Assembly: GCA_947479455.1 (NCBI GenBank)
Contig: CANJZE010000017.1
Coordinates: 39,143-103,142 of the forward strand
Source: Bacteroidota bacterium
GTDB lineage: Bacteria > Bacteroidota > Bacteroidia > Chitinophagales > LD1
Direction: 5' to 3'
DNA length: 64,000 bases
The notes beneath the pieces are model-generated. The model was given only the letters and a program-made list of their open reading frames with translations. It did not search any database and was not told where the DNA came from. The translations under genes and the position numbers were made by a program. Position 1 is the first letter of the stretch; the number at the start of each line of letters is the position of its first letter. Positions 15,620 to 24,149 of the stretch are shown here, piece by piece.

Positions 15620-16182
15620 CAGAAGTTTTTCAGTTCCTGATAAACACGATTGATGGGCAAACCAACTACATTAAAATAATCGCCTTCAAATTTTTTAATG
15701 GCAACGGCCCCAATCCATTCCTGACAAGCATAGGAACCTGCTTTATCGTAGGGTTTAAATTTTTTGACGTAAAATTTTATTTCCTCTTTAGTTAGTTCAT
15801 TGAAATATACAGTAGTCGTTTCGCTGAACGTGATTTCCTTTTCTTTTGAATAAATACAAACACCGGTTACTACTTCATGCATGTTACCACTAAGTGCCTT
15901 AAGCATTCTTATGGCATCCTTTTCATCTTTCGGTTTCTCAAATATTTTCCCATCCAGTATCACAACGGTATCTGCACCTAGAACCACATCGTCATAAGTA
16001 ATATCATTCATCAGAGAACGCGCTTTTTTTCTTGCTAAATAGACAGGAATCAATTCAGGTTGCACTCCTATCGGATGTGTTTCGTTCACATTTTTAGTTA
16101 TTACTTCAAACTCAAAACCTGCCATAGTTAGCAGTTCTTTTCTGCGCGGAGAATTAGAAGCAAGGATGATATTGAATGCCAT
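15619..16182 (-). CDS. Maf-like nucleoside triphosphate pyrophosphatase
   Basis: A 187-residue protein beginning with the Maf signature LASNSPRRKELL and containing VLGADTVVILDGKIFEKPKD with the catalytic Asp. Maf proteins hydrolyse non-canonical or excess NTPs (dTTP/UTP type or modified pyrimidines) to monophosphates. The C-terminal KFEGDYFNVVGLPI motif is typical. It is part of a minus-strand run: UbiA gene, 2-bp gap, maf, 1-bp overlap, PLP enzyme. Confidence 0.93.
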   Translation of the reverse strand: MAFNIILASNSPRRKELLTMAGFEFEVITKNVNETHPIGVQPELIPVYLARKKARSLMNDITYDDVVLGADTVVILDGKIFEKPKDEKDAIRMLKALSGNMHEVVTGVCIYSKEKEITFSETTTVYFNELTKEEIKFYVKKFKPYDKAGSYACQEWIGAVAIKKFEGDYFNVVGLPINRVYQELKNF

Positions 16183-16184
16183 AA

Positions 16185-17129
16185 TTATTTACGGAAATAA
16201 TAAAACGCTGGTATAGATAGAATGCCGAAAAGCATAATGGCTTTGAGTAAAAGATTGACAAGCGCATATTGCTTTTTGTCTTTTGCTATAATGAGAAAAA
16301 CGATTGCAGCAAGAGTTGGAAAAACAATTAGCGAAAGCAAATAGAAAAACTCTTTCAGGGCGTGCATATCCCAAAAGCCTTTCATGAAATAACCGATACC
16401 ACTGAGCAATACAAGCAATACCAAGGCAGCAGTTGCTTTAGCAAAGTTGTCACCATATTGCACGGGCAGTGTTTGAATATTGTAAGCTTCATCACCTTCC
16501 CGGTCTTCGAGGTCTTTTACAATTTCGCGTGCAAGATTAGTGAGAAAAGCAAAGCCCCCGTAAAACACCACCGCCTGTTTTAAAATGTTTACCGTGCGCT
16601 CTGCAAATTCAAAATGTACGGTGTTGAGGAAATTGACTTCAAACATCATGAGCAACAAAAACACAAAACCCGTAAGTGCTGCAATTACCATATTGCCTAC
16701 AAGAGCTATCTTTTTTAAGTAAGAAGAATACAAATACAAAAGCAGCACCGCCATAATATACATGTAGCCAATCTTGAAATAGTTGTAACCCCAACCGAGA
16801 TAAAAGCCGAGACCGATTCCCGCAAAAGCAAATGCCGCATGCATATACATGGCAGTATCTAAAGAAAATGCTGCCTGCGGCAGCGGACGCTCTGGTTTAT
16901 ACTCTTTGTCTAATTCAAAATCGAAATAATCGTTGATAATGTTTCCGGCAGCCGCTACAAAAACTACCGATAAAACAAAGAGCACAAAATCAATTTTCGT
17001 AAAAGGCAAGAGTTTAGTGCCAAGTTGAAATTCGTGATTGGGAACAATCAGAAAAAAGTAAAACAACGAAAGCCCGAGAGCAATGATGAGTAGGTTATAA
17101 ATTCGGATGAGGCGGAAGAATGCGAGCAT
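16185..17129 (-). CDS. UbiA-family prenyltransferase (geranylgeranylglycerol-phosphate geranylgeranyltransferase-like)
   Basis: A 314-residue polytopic membrane protein with about eight hydrophobic segments. Both Asp-rich motifs of the UbiA superfamily are present: NDYFDFELD (NDxxD) early and DLEDREGDEAYN (DxxD) later. They bind the prenyl diphosphate through Mg2+. Bacteroidota members in this position are commonly annotated as geranylgeranylglycerol-phosphate geranylgeranyltransferase; a menaquinone-type acceptor is also possible, and the acceptor cannot be told from sequence. It is followed 2 bp later by maf. Confidence 0.85.
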   Translation of the reverse strand: MLAFFRLIRIYNLLIIALGLSLFYFFLIVPNHEFQLGTKLLPFTKIDFVLFVLSVVFVAAAGNIINDYFDFELDKEYKPERPLPQAAFSLDTAMYMHAAFAFAGIGLGFYLGWGYNYFKIGYMYIMAVLLLYLYSSYLKKIALVGNMVIAALTGFVFLLLMMFEVNFLNTVHFEFAERTVNILKQAVVFYGGFAFLTNLAREIVKDLEDREGDEAYNIQTLPVQYGDNFAKATAALVLLVLLSGIGYFMKGFWDMHALKEFFYLLSLIVFPTLAAIVFLIIAKDKKQYALVNLLLKAIMLFGILSIPAFYYFRK

Positions 17130-17159
17130 GCTTATTTGATAATTAATGAAGGCGCAATG

Positions 17160-17930
17160 CTAAAGTTCTTTGGTGGCAGTTGCAATAATACTATCGGTAA
17201 GAATTTTGTAAATCTGTTGTAAGCGTCCATCATCCGCCAGTAACGCCATATGCTTTGCAATTACATGCACATCATTTCTTGCAGCAGGACCTGTTTGAAT
17301 TTCGGCTGGCGAAAAGCGATTCATATTTTCGATAGAACTGAAAATAAGCGGTTTTAGAATTTCGAAGGGAAGGTTGTGCCCAAGCAACAGCGATTCTGAA
17401 ATACTATAAAGATGGTTGGTGAAATTGTTTGCAAAGACTGCGGCTATGTGAATCCACTGGCGCTGTTGTTCATCTACACGATGCACATTTTGTGAAATTG
17501 ACTTTGCCAGTGCTTCTAATTTTTCATTAGTCGCATCATCGCTTCCTTCAATCAAGAGCGGAACGTTTTTGAAATCAACTTTTGAAAGTTTGGTCATGGT
17601 TTGCAACGGATAAAAAATACCATAGTGAAGCGAAGTGCCCTGCAATAAATCTTTTGACTGGGTGCCAGAGGTGTGCGCTACTATTTTGCCGATTGCTTTT
17701 AGTTGTTGGGCACGCTCTTCGATGGCATCGTCTTTTACAGCTATGAGATAGATATCAGCCTCTTGCAAATGTTCTATGTCTGAAGAAAAACCAGCGGCTA
17801 CCGTTTTAGCTAATTCCTCTCCTGCTTCATTGCTGCGGTTGTAAATTTCGACAATAACGTGTCCTGCTTTTTTGAAAGCAAGGGCTAACTGAGTAGCTAC
17901 GTTACCAGCACCTAAAATAGAAATTTTCAT
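17160..17930 (-). CDS. Rossmann/DUF2520 oxidoreductase-like protein
   Basis: A 256-residue protein. The N-terminus is a dinucleotide-binding Rossmann fold (ISILGAGNVATQLALAFKKA), as in F420-dependent and ketopantoate-type reductases. The C-terminal ~130 residues match DUF2520, an all-helical domain with HIAAVFANNFTNHLYSISES. The reaction is unknown; related folds reduce 2-ketoacids. It begins the minus-strand run that continues with the UbiA, maf and PLP genes after 30 bp. Confidence 0.85.
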   Translation of the reverse strand: MKISILGAGNVATQLALAFKKAGHVIVEIYNRSNEAGEELAKTVAAGFSSDIEHLQEADIYLIAVKDDAIEERAQQLKAIGKIVAHTSGTQSKDLLQGTSLHYGIFYPLQTMTKLSKVDFKNVPLLIEGSDDATNEKLEALAKSISQNVHRVDEQQRQWIHIAAVFANNFTNHLYSISESLLLGHNLPFEILKPLIFSSIENMNRFSPAEIQTGPAARNDVHVIAKHMALLADDGRLQQIYKILTDSIIATATKEL

Positions 17931-18253
17931 GCTGCTAAATTAAAAGAAGAAGCCAATGTGAGCTAGAGAAAAACCAGTTTCTACTCTACCGTTAATTACT
18001 CATATCCGTTACTCCAAAGAAGTTTTTCAAAAATTATTGAGAATAAAAAGTAGAATGAATTCAACTATGATTAAACCTTAGTTGATTTAGGTAATAAATG
18101 AAAAAGCAGAAGTGAATGATGTGGTTGTATTCATCAACGAATGCCATGTTTTCAAAAAGAGCTTCTATTACCATTTAACTTATGATTGTTCGCAAAAAAA
18201 GTCAAAGTGCTACAAAAGTTTCGTAGCCGCAAGTTAACCAATACCGAGTGATC
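17931..18253. other. Intergenic gap without recognised features
   Basis: The 323 bp between the DUF2520 gene and prfB hold no open frame of note, tRNA, strong hairpin or repeat that I can see. It is upstream of one minus-strand gene and downstream of another, so the DUF2520 promoter should lie in its left part. Confidence 0.5.
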
Positions 18254-19343
18254 TTATATTTTCTTAGTGGCATGAAGCAGATACGCTTTGATAAACTCAT
18301 CCAACTCACCATCTAAAACGGGTTGCACATTTCCTGTTTCAAAACCCGAGCGATTATCCTTTATCAATTTGTATGGATGCAAAACGTAATTGCGAATTTG
18401 AGAGCCCCACTCGTTTTTCATTTTTGTTCCTTCAATTTTGTCGCGTGCTTCATTTCGCTTCTGCACTTCTATTTCGTAGAGTTTTGATTTCAACATCTTT
18501 AACGCGCGTTCGCGATTATCATGCTGTGAGCGCGTAACCTGGCAGTTCACCACAAGTCCCGAAGGAATATGCTTTACCCGCACAGCCGTTTCTACTTTGT
18601 TAACGTTCTGTCCACCTGCCCCACTGGCGCGAAAAGTTGACCACTCCATTTCCGAGGGTGGAATTACAATTTCAATCGTATCATCTGCAATAGGATAAAC
18701 AAATACAGAAGCGAACGAAGTATGTCGCTTACCATTTGAATCAAACGGGGAAATACGTACTAAGCGATGTACTCCGTTCTCACCTTTCAAATGGCCGTAA
18801 ACAAACTCGCCTTCTATTTCGAGCGATACTGATTTTATTCCAGCCACATCGCCATCGGTGCGCTCGGCTTCTGTAATTTTAAACCCGTGACTCTCGGCCC
18901 ACATTATATACATGCGCAAAAGCATGCTTGCCCAGTCGCAACTCTCTGTGCCACCAGCGCCTGCATTTATTTCCAACACGGCACCAAACTGGTCCTCGGG
19001 TTGATTGAGTGTAGTGCGAAATTCCAAATCATCGGCTGCTGCAGCAGCGCGCTGATATGCTTCTTTCATTTCGGCATCGTTGGCCTCATTGGCCTCATAA
19101 AACTCGCGCATGACAATGGCATCTTCACACGCCTTCATAGCGTTGTCGTAAGCACTCGTCCAAAATTTGTTGATTTTAATTTCTTTGAGAATCTCTTCCG
19201 CTTTTTTTGGATTGTTCCAAAAGTCGGGGTGAGTAGTAGTGTGTTCGTCCTGTTGTATCTTTAATTCGCGATTAGCATAGTCAAAGATACCCCCTCAAAA
19301 CCAGTAAACGGCTCCTTATATCATTTAAATTTTCTGTGGTCAT
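18254..19343 (-). CDS. prfB: Peptide chain release factor 2 with +1 programmed frameshift
   Basis: RF2 ends translation at UGA and UAA. Reading from the ATG at 19343, 20 codons lead to CTT followed by an in-frame TGA (19283-19281). Shifting +1 to GAC continues MTTENLND...[17 protein letters not shown] into the long frame down to 18254, about 362 residues, the usual RF2 size. The tripeptide anticodon SPF ([10 protein letters not shown]) and the catalytic GGQ (GAGGQN) are present. The frameshift site is the classic autoregulatory one: low RF2 slows stop recognition and favours the shift. The gene is not broken. Annotation from the internal ATG at 19138 would lose the first ~68 residues. Confidence 0.96.
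19280..19295 (-). promoter_or_regulatory. prfB: prfB programmed +1 frameshift (recoding) site
   Basis: On the minus strand AGGGGG (19295-19290), an internal Shine-Dalgarno-like stimulator, is followed after TAT by the slippery CTT TGA C (19286-19280). This 16-nt string is the same as the E. coli prfB site as I remember it. Confidence 0.95.
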
Positions 19344-19362
19344 GTTTTTAAAAATTGAGTGG

Positions 19363-19370
19363 CGAATATA
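19363..19370 (-). promoter_or_regulatory. Candidate -7 box of prfB
   Basis: TATATTCG on the minus strand, one base from the TAnnTTTG consensus, 19 bp before the prfB ATG. Confidence 0.45.
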
Positions 19371-19391
19371 GAAATTCAAGTTACAGATGTT

Positions 19392-19530
19392 GCTGTCATC
19401 CCGAAAGTAGGCTTTACGAAGTGAGAGCCTGTCCCGATTTTTTTATCGGGAGAACTTGTATTTTCTAAATGGATTAATACAAGATGTTTCGCTACGCAGC
19501 GCCTTCGCTCAACATGAAATGTTTGAAATA
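19392..19530. repeat. Probable dispersed intergenic repeat with hairpin
   Basis: The gap between prfB and the monooxygenase gene starts with TGTCATCCCGAAAGTAGGCT and includes a 7-bp inverted repeat TCCCGAT (19432-19438) / ATCGGGA (19445-19451). It ends in a GC-richer TTCGCTACGCAGCGCCTTCG segment (about 19488-19507). The style (CCCGAAA...GGAC..., CCCGAT/ATCGGG, TCGCTACGCAGCG) is like non-coding dispersed repeats seen in many Bacteroidota genomes. Only one copy is in this window, so it is unproven. Confidence 0.4.
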
Positions 19531-19574
19531 AAAGCTTAAGAACTCTTTTACATTCGTTACTACAAGAAAAGCAA

Positions 19575-21032
19575 ATGAATACTATCTACGACCAACTAAT
19601 TATAGGGGCAGGATTTTCCGGATTGTGTGCTGCCATTCAATTAAAAAAAAATGGTGAAAACAATTTTTTAATTCTTGAACGCAACGATCATTTGGGTGGA
19701 ACCTGGTACAGTAATCATTACCCTGGTGCCGCCTGCGATGTGGAATCGCATCTGTATTCTTTTTCGTTTGAACCAAATCCGAATTGGAGCCGACAGTTTA
19801 GCCCTCAACAAGAGATTTTAAAATACATGGAGCATTGTGCCGAGAAGTATGAATTGCAAAATCATTTTCGTTTTGGTGCAAATATTACCAATGCCATTTT
19901 TGATGAAGCTAATGGAAAGTGGAATGTAGAAACAGAAAATGGTGAGAAGTTTACTTCGAAAATAATTGTGTCTTGCTCAGGCGGGCTAAGTCAACCTTCA
20001 TTCCCCGATATTAAAGGGTTAGAAACATTTAAAGGCAAAATGTTTCACACCGCGCAATGGGAAAATGATTTTGATTTGAGCAACAAAACTGTTGCCGTAA
20101 TAGGAACGGGTGCGAGTGCTATTCAAATTGTTCCCGCTATTGTTTCAAACGTAAAACGGTTAAATTTATATCAACGAACTCCACCATGGATTCTTCCAAA
20201 ACCCGATGGAGAAATTTCATCTGTCCGCAAATGGCTCTATACTAATTTTCCTGCTGTTCAGCGTTTACATCGTAACCGATTGTACTGGCAACATGAAATA
20301 ATGGCCTTAGCATTTATTAAAAAACCCGGTCTTCTAAAATTGTTCAGCAACTTATCGCTGCGGTTTCTAAAACAAAATATTGCTGACGAAACGTTGCGCG
20401 CAAAACTTACACCTAACTATGTAATGGGTTGCAAACGTGTGCTAATCAGTAACGATTACTTTCCTGCATTGGCACAAAAGAATGTGGAAGTGATTACCGA
20501 AAAAATTAATTGTATCAATGAAACAGGCGTGTTGACCAATGACGGCAAGCAACTACCTGCAGATGTAATAATTCTGGCCACCGGTTTTAAAGCAGCCGAA
20601 GAGGTAAGCCGCTTTGCAGTAAAAGGAAGAAATGGAATTGACTTAAACGATGCATGGCGCGATGGAGCCGAAGCTTACCTCGGCACTTCTGTGGCTGGCT
20701 TCCCGAATATGTTTTTAGTAGTGGGGCCTAACACAGGGCTTGGACATAGCAGTATGATACTGATGATAGAGGCACAGGTTAATTTTATACTTGAAGCCGT
20801 GAAAGAATTGAAGCAAAGCGGAGCTAAATTTGTGGATATAAAACAAGAAACGCAACAACAGTTTAATAAGGACATTCAAGAAAAACTAGCCACTACGGTT
20901 TGGCAAAGCGGGGGTTGTACCAGCTGGTATCAAACCAAAAGCGGAAAGAACGTTACCCTCTGGCCTGGATTTACTTTTGACTTTATGAAACGCACCGCTA
21001 CTTTTGAGAAAGAGAAGTATGAGATGGTGTAA
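19575..21032 (+). CDS. Flavin-containing monooxygenase, Baeyer-Villiger type
   Basis: A 485-residue flavoprotein with two dinucleotide folds: IIGAGFSGLCAAIQL (FAD) near the N-terminus and AVIGTGASAIQIVPAI (NADPH) in the middle. Between them is the Baeyer-Villiger fingerprint F-x-G-x3-H-x3-W (FKGKMFHTAQW). GGTWYSNHYPGAACDVESHL is the typical FAD-contacting block. Such enzymes insert oxygen into ketones or oxidise amines and sulfides using NADPH and O2; the substrate is unknown. It converges with the GNAT gene 8 bp downstream and appears to be a single-gene unit. Confidence 0.9.
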   Translation: MNTIYDQLIIGAGFSGLCAAIQLKKNGENNFLILERNDHLGGTWYSNHYPGAACDVESHLYSFSFEPNPNWSRQFSPQQEILKYMEHCAEKYELQNHFRFGANITNAIFDEANGKWNVETENGEKFTSKIIVSCSGGLSQPSFPDIKGLETFKGKMFHTAQWENDFDLSNKTVAVIGTGASAIQIVPAIVSNVKRLNLYQRTPPWILPKPDGEISSVRKWLYTNFPAVQRLHRNRLYWQHEIMALAFIKKPGLLKLFSNLSLRFLKQNIADETLRAKLTPNYVMGCKRVLISNDYFPALAQKNVEVITEKINCINETGVLTNDGKQLPADVIILATGFKAAEEVSRFAVKGRNGIDLNDAWRDGAEAYLGTSVAGFPNMFLVVGPNTGLGHSSMILMIEAQVNFILEAVKELKQSGAKFVDIKQETQQQFNKDIQEKLATTVWQSGGCTSWYQTKSGKNVTLWPGFTFDFMKRTATFEKEKYEMV

Positions 21033-21040
21033 CAATTATT

Positions 21041-21481
21041 TTAGTGCAACTTTTTCTCCATCCTATAATGTGGCAAATTCACCTCAGTAAATTCATTGCT
21101 TACAATTTTGTAACCCATACTTTCGTAGAAAGGCACAGCCGTTTTTCGAGCATTGCAAAATATCATTTCAAATCCGTTTTCAAGAGCATACTTCTCTCCT
21201 GCTTGGCTTAATTTTTTGCCTAAGCCTTTTCCTTGTTCGGCATCTTCAACAGCCACCTGCCGCATTTTCATACTGTTGTTTTCGCAACGTGTTAGCGTAA
21301 TACAAGCAAGTATTCTTTTGCCTTCAAACAATCCCAAATGAATATCGTGTTTATCTTTTTCAAGTTCTTCCGCAGTAAATTCTAAACCTAATGGAACCCG
21401 AAGAATACGATGCCTGAGTTGCAGCGCTTGCGTATAATCCAGCGAAGGGCAAACAAAATTTCGAATCGTAATATTTAACAT
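21041..21481 (-). CDS. GNAT-family N-acetyltransferase
   Basis: A 146-residue GNAT protein. The acetyl-CoA pyrophosphate loop is RQVAVEDAEQGKGLGKKL (Q/R-x-x-G-x-G), followed by the NARKTAVPFYESMGYK block with the Tyr general acid. The N-terminal LRHRILRVPLGLEF resembles ElaA-like GNATs. The substrate is unknown. The gene is divergent from the 21570 gene, with start codons close together, and convergent with the monooxygenase gene. Confidence 0.88.
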   Translation of the reverse strand: MLNITIRNFVCPSLDYTQALQLRHRILRVPLGLEFTAEELEKDKHDIHLGLFEGKRILACITLTRCENNSMKMRQVAVEDAEQGKGLGKKLSQAGEKYALENGFEMIFCNARKTAVPFYESMGYKIVSNEFTEVNLPHYRMEKKLH

Positions 21482-21569
21482 GCTTGCTAAAAAAGTAAAA
21501 TTGCAATTAACGCGGGTTGGAAATAGAAAGTTTTATTTTACTTTCGAACACACAAAAATTAAAACAATC

Positions 21570-21971
21570 ATGAAAAAATTATTTATCGCAATGGCCGTAG
21601 TTGTATCTTCTTTTGGAATGGTAAACGCGCAAACAGCGCAAACAACCAGAGCAGGGGCTACAGAAAAACTTCCTGAAGTAAGAGCTAAAGAAATGGTAGC
21701 TAAAATCAACACCGCAGTTGTGCTTACAGGAAATCAATTTGGTACGGTGAACAATCTTTACATTGAATTCTTTAAAAAGCAAGATGCTTTAAGAGCTCAA
21801 AAAGGAACTTTAGATGCTACTTCTTTCGAACAGAAAATGGATGCATTAAAAAGTGAGCGCGATGCACAATTGGGCAAACTTTTAACTACTGAGCAAAATG
21901 CAAGTTTAGACAAGGCAAGAACCGCTGAGAAAGCTGAAAAAGAGGCAAGAGCTAAGACTACTACCAAGTAA
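21570..21971 (+). CDS. Small secreted helical protein (Spy/LTXXQ-like)
   Basis: A 133-residue protein. The ATG at 21570 is chosen because it begins a clear signal peptide, MKKLFIAMAVVVSSFGMVNA, with cleavage before QTAQ. The mature part is nearly all helical and charged (LTGNQFGTVNNLYIEFFKKQ, LTTEQNASLDKARTAEKAEK), like periplasmic Spy/CpxP-type or DUF3347-like helical proteins with LTxxQ-style motifs, but I cannot fix the family. A TACTTTCG box (about 21538-21545) is near the -7 consensus. A strong terminator follows. Confidence 0.65.
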   Translation: MKKLFIAMAVVVSSFGMVNAQTAQTTRAGATEKLPEVRAKEMVAKINTAVVLTGNQFGTVNNLYIEFFKKQDALRAQKGTLDATSFEQKMDALKSERDAQLGKLLTTEQNASLDKARTAEKAEKEARAKTTTK

Positions 21972-21988
21972 TATTCTCTCTCCCGCAT

Positions 21989-22025
21989 AAAAAAACGCAA
22001 CGACAAAAATCGTTGCGTTTTTTTT
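21989..22025. terminator. Bidirectional Rho-independent terminator
   Basis: AACGCAACGA (ending 22003) pairs with TCGTTGCGTT (from 22010), flanked by A and T runs that extend pairing. It sits between convergent genes (21570-21971 and gpmI) and can serve both. Confidence 0.9.
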
Positions 22026-22044
22026 ATGCAGAAAACGAATTGAT

Positions 22045-23559
22045 TTAAAATAAAGTCAATCCTGTCATTTCTTTCGGTTGTTCAATAGCCATTAACTTCA
22101 AAACTGTTGGGGCGATGTCTGCAAGTTTGCCAGGGTTAAGCAATGGCTTAAAGTTTTTGTTGATTAAAAAGAAAGGAACGGGATTCATGGTGTGAGCCGT
22201 GTTCGGAGAACCATCATCATTAATCATGTAATCTGCATTACCGTGGTCGGCAGTAATAAGAATGGTGTAGTCTTTTATTAAAGCAAGTTCAGTGATTCGA
22301 TGTGCGCAACCATCAACTGTTTCGGCAGCTTTTACAGCAGCTGAAAAAACTCCGGTGTGACCAACCATATCGGTGTTTGCAAAATTGATACAAACAAAAT
22401 CAGGGAGATTTTTTTGAACCTCTTGCAAAATCATTTCTGTCAGCGGAAGCGCACTCATCTCCGGTTGCAAATCGTAAGTAGCCACTTTAGCTGATGGTGC
22501 CATGATTCGTTTTTCACCAATAAATTCTTTTTCTCTTCCGCCACTAAAGAAAAAGGTAACGTGCGGATACTTTTCTGTTTCAGCTGCGCGCACTTGAGTT
22601 TTGTTGTTTTGTTCTAGCACTTCGCCTAAAGTCATCCTTAAATCATCGTTTGAAAAAATATTTTCAATATTTTTGAAAGCGTGGTCATACACTGTCATGG
22701 TAGTATAATGAAGATTCAGTTTCTTCATTCCGAAATCAGGAAAATCCTGCTGGGTTAATGCCTTAGTAATTTCACGGCAGCGATCTGTTCTGAAATTAAA
22801 ACAAACAACAGCATCACCCTCTTGAATTGGCGCAAAATTTTGCTCTACTAAAATTGGCTTGATAAATTCGTCAGTTACATTTTCATTGTAACTCTTTTGA
22901 ATAGCAGCTGCTGCATCGTTTGTTTTTTCAGCAATTCCCCGGGTCAATAAATCATAAGCCAATTTCACGCGCTCCCATCGATTATCTCTATCCATCGCGT
23001 AATATCTACCGCAAACACTTGCAATTTTCCCAACAGAATTTTTCAAATGCTCATCTAATTCTTTCATAAAACTCAACCCGCTTTTAGGGTCGCAATCTCG
23101 TCCATCTGTAAAAGCGTGAATGAAAACTTTGTCGCTTTGCAAACCGTTTTCTTTCGCAATGTCGCACAATGCTTTCAGGTGATTGATATGCGAATGAACT
23201 CCACCATCCGAAACCAAACCAATGAAATGAAGCGGTTTGTTTTTCTCTTTAGCATAACGAATAGCATTAAGCAGTTTTTCGTTCTTCGCCAAATCTCCGT
23301 TTCTGATAGCTACGTTAATTCGCTGCAGTTCCTGATACACAATTCTTCCGGCACCAATATTCAAATGACCTACTTCGCTGTTTCCCATTTGCCCTTCAGG
23401 CAAGCCAACAGCTTCGCTGTGTGTGGCCAATTCGGTGTTCGAATAATTTTTATAAAGTGAATCAACAAAAGGAGTATTTGCTTGTGCAATTGCACTGCGT
23501 TTCGGTTCGGGTCCGTGACCCCAACCATCTAGAATCATGAGGATAACTTTTTTTGTCAT
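22045..23559 (-). CDS. gpmI: 2,3-bisphosphoglycerate-independent phosphoglycerate mutase
   Basis: A 504-residue cytoplasmic enzyme of glycolysis and gluconeogenesis that interconverts 3- and 2-phosphoglycerate. The alkaline-phosphatase-fold motifs are all visible: MILDGWGHG with the first metal Asp, GNSEVGHLNIGAGR with the phosphorylated Ser, DGRDCDPKSG, and the C-terminal metal sites NFANTDMVGHTG and ITADHGNAD. Length is standard. It appears monocistronic. Confidence 0.97.
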   Translation of the reverse strand: MTKKVILMILDGWGHGPEPKRSAIAQANTPFVDSLYKNYSNTELATHSEAVGLPEGQMGNSEVGHLNIGAGRIVYQELQRINVAIRNGDLAKNEKLLNAIRYAKEKNKPLHFIGLVSDGGVHSHINHLKALCDIAKENGLQSDKVFIHAFTDGRDCDPKSGLSFMKELDEHLKNSVGKIASVCGRYYAMDRDNRWERVKLAYDLLTRGIAEKTNDAAAAIQKSYNENVTDEFIKPILVEQNFAPIQEGDAVVCFNFRTDRCREITKALTQQDFPDFGMKKLNLHYTTMTVYDHAFKNIENIFSNDDLRMTLGEVLEQNNKTQVRAAETEKYPHVTFFFSGGREKEFIGEKRIMAPSAKVATYDLQPEMSALPLTEMILQEVQKNLPDFVCINFANTDMVGHTGVFSAAVKAAETVDGCAHRITELALIKDYTILITADHGNADYMINDDGSPNTAHTMNPVPFFLINKNFKPLLNPGKLADIAPTVLKLMAIEQPKEMTGLTLF

Positions 23560-23653
23560 GGAGCGTAAAGTTATTCGAGTTTCTTACTTTCAACATACCA
23601 TTTAAGTTTCCATTGGCATGATATTCGACAGTCTAACCCACGAAAATTCAGTT

Positions 23654-24052
23654 ATGAAAAAGAATATTTTAAAAATGCTGGTTGTTTTACTACTCACAGT
23701 AGTTTTCACGAACAATCAACTAAACGCACAAAGTTTTGAAGGGATAGCCTCTAGCATTCGTTCGGGCAATGCCGCAGCGCTTTCTGCAAATTTTCAAGGC
23801 AATGTAGAAATCACTGTTAAAAATGCAGGCAACTCCTATAGCAAGAGCCAGGGTGAAATGGTGTTGAAGAATTTCTTTAGTACTCATCAACCTAAGAGCT
23901 TTACAATCGTTCATGAAGGAACTTCACCCGAAGGTTCTAAATACTTTATTGGAAATCTTTCTACTTCAGATGGTAACTACCGCACTTACGTTTATGCAAA
24001 AACTTCGAACGGAACTTTGATTATTCAGGAGATACGATTTGAAGAACAGTAA
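23654..24052 (+). CDS. DUF4783 secreted protein
   Basis: A 132-residue protein from the ATG at 23654, which gives a clean signal peptide (MKKNILKMLVVLLLTVVF then NNQLNAQ). The mature ~100 residues form a compact alpha/beta domain of the NTF2-like kind (IASSIRSGNAAALSANFQGN, VLKNFFSTHQPKSFTIVHEG). It fits DUF4783, a Bacteroidota family of unknown role. It is upstream of nadC on the same strand; the two frames overlap if longer starts are used but not with the starts chosen here. Confidence 0.8.
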   Translation: MKKNILKMLVVLLLTVVFTNNQLNAQSFEGIASSIRSGNAAALSANFQGNVEITVKNAGNSYSKSQGEMVLKNFFSTHQPKSFTIVHEGTSPEGSKYFIGNLSTSDGNYRTYVYAKTSNGTLIIQEIRFEEQ

Positions 24053-24149
24053 AATCAGCAGGCAGCAGCAGGATGCAGTTGCAGTAAAAATACAAGCGAG
24101 TCGGCAACGGGTCGCTTTTTTGTTTCCCAAAAATCTATTTTCACACCCC

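Noticed and set aside
18887..19264. A 125-codon plus-strand frame opposite prfB
   Set aside because: It is antisense to the well-conserved RF2 coding sequence, including the region before the internal ATG, and has no homology or ribosome-binding site.
19281..19283. In-frame TGA in prfB as a sequencing error or pseudogene
   Set aside because: The site has the exact stimulator and slippery sequence of the known RF2 frameshift and both frames encode conserved RF2 residues.
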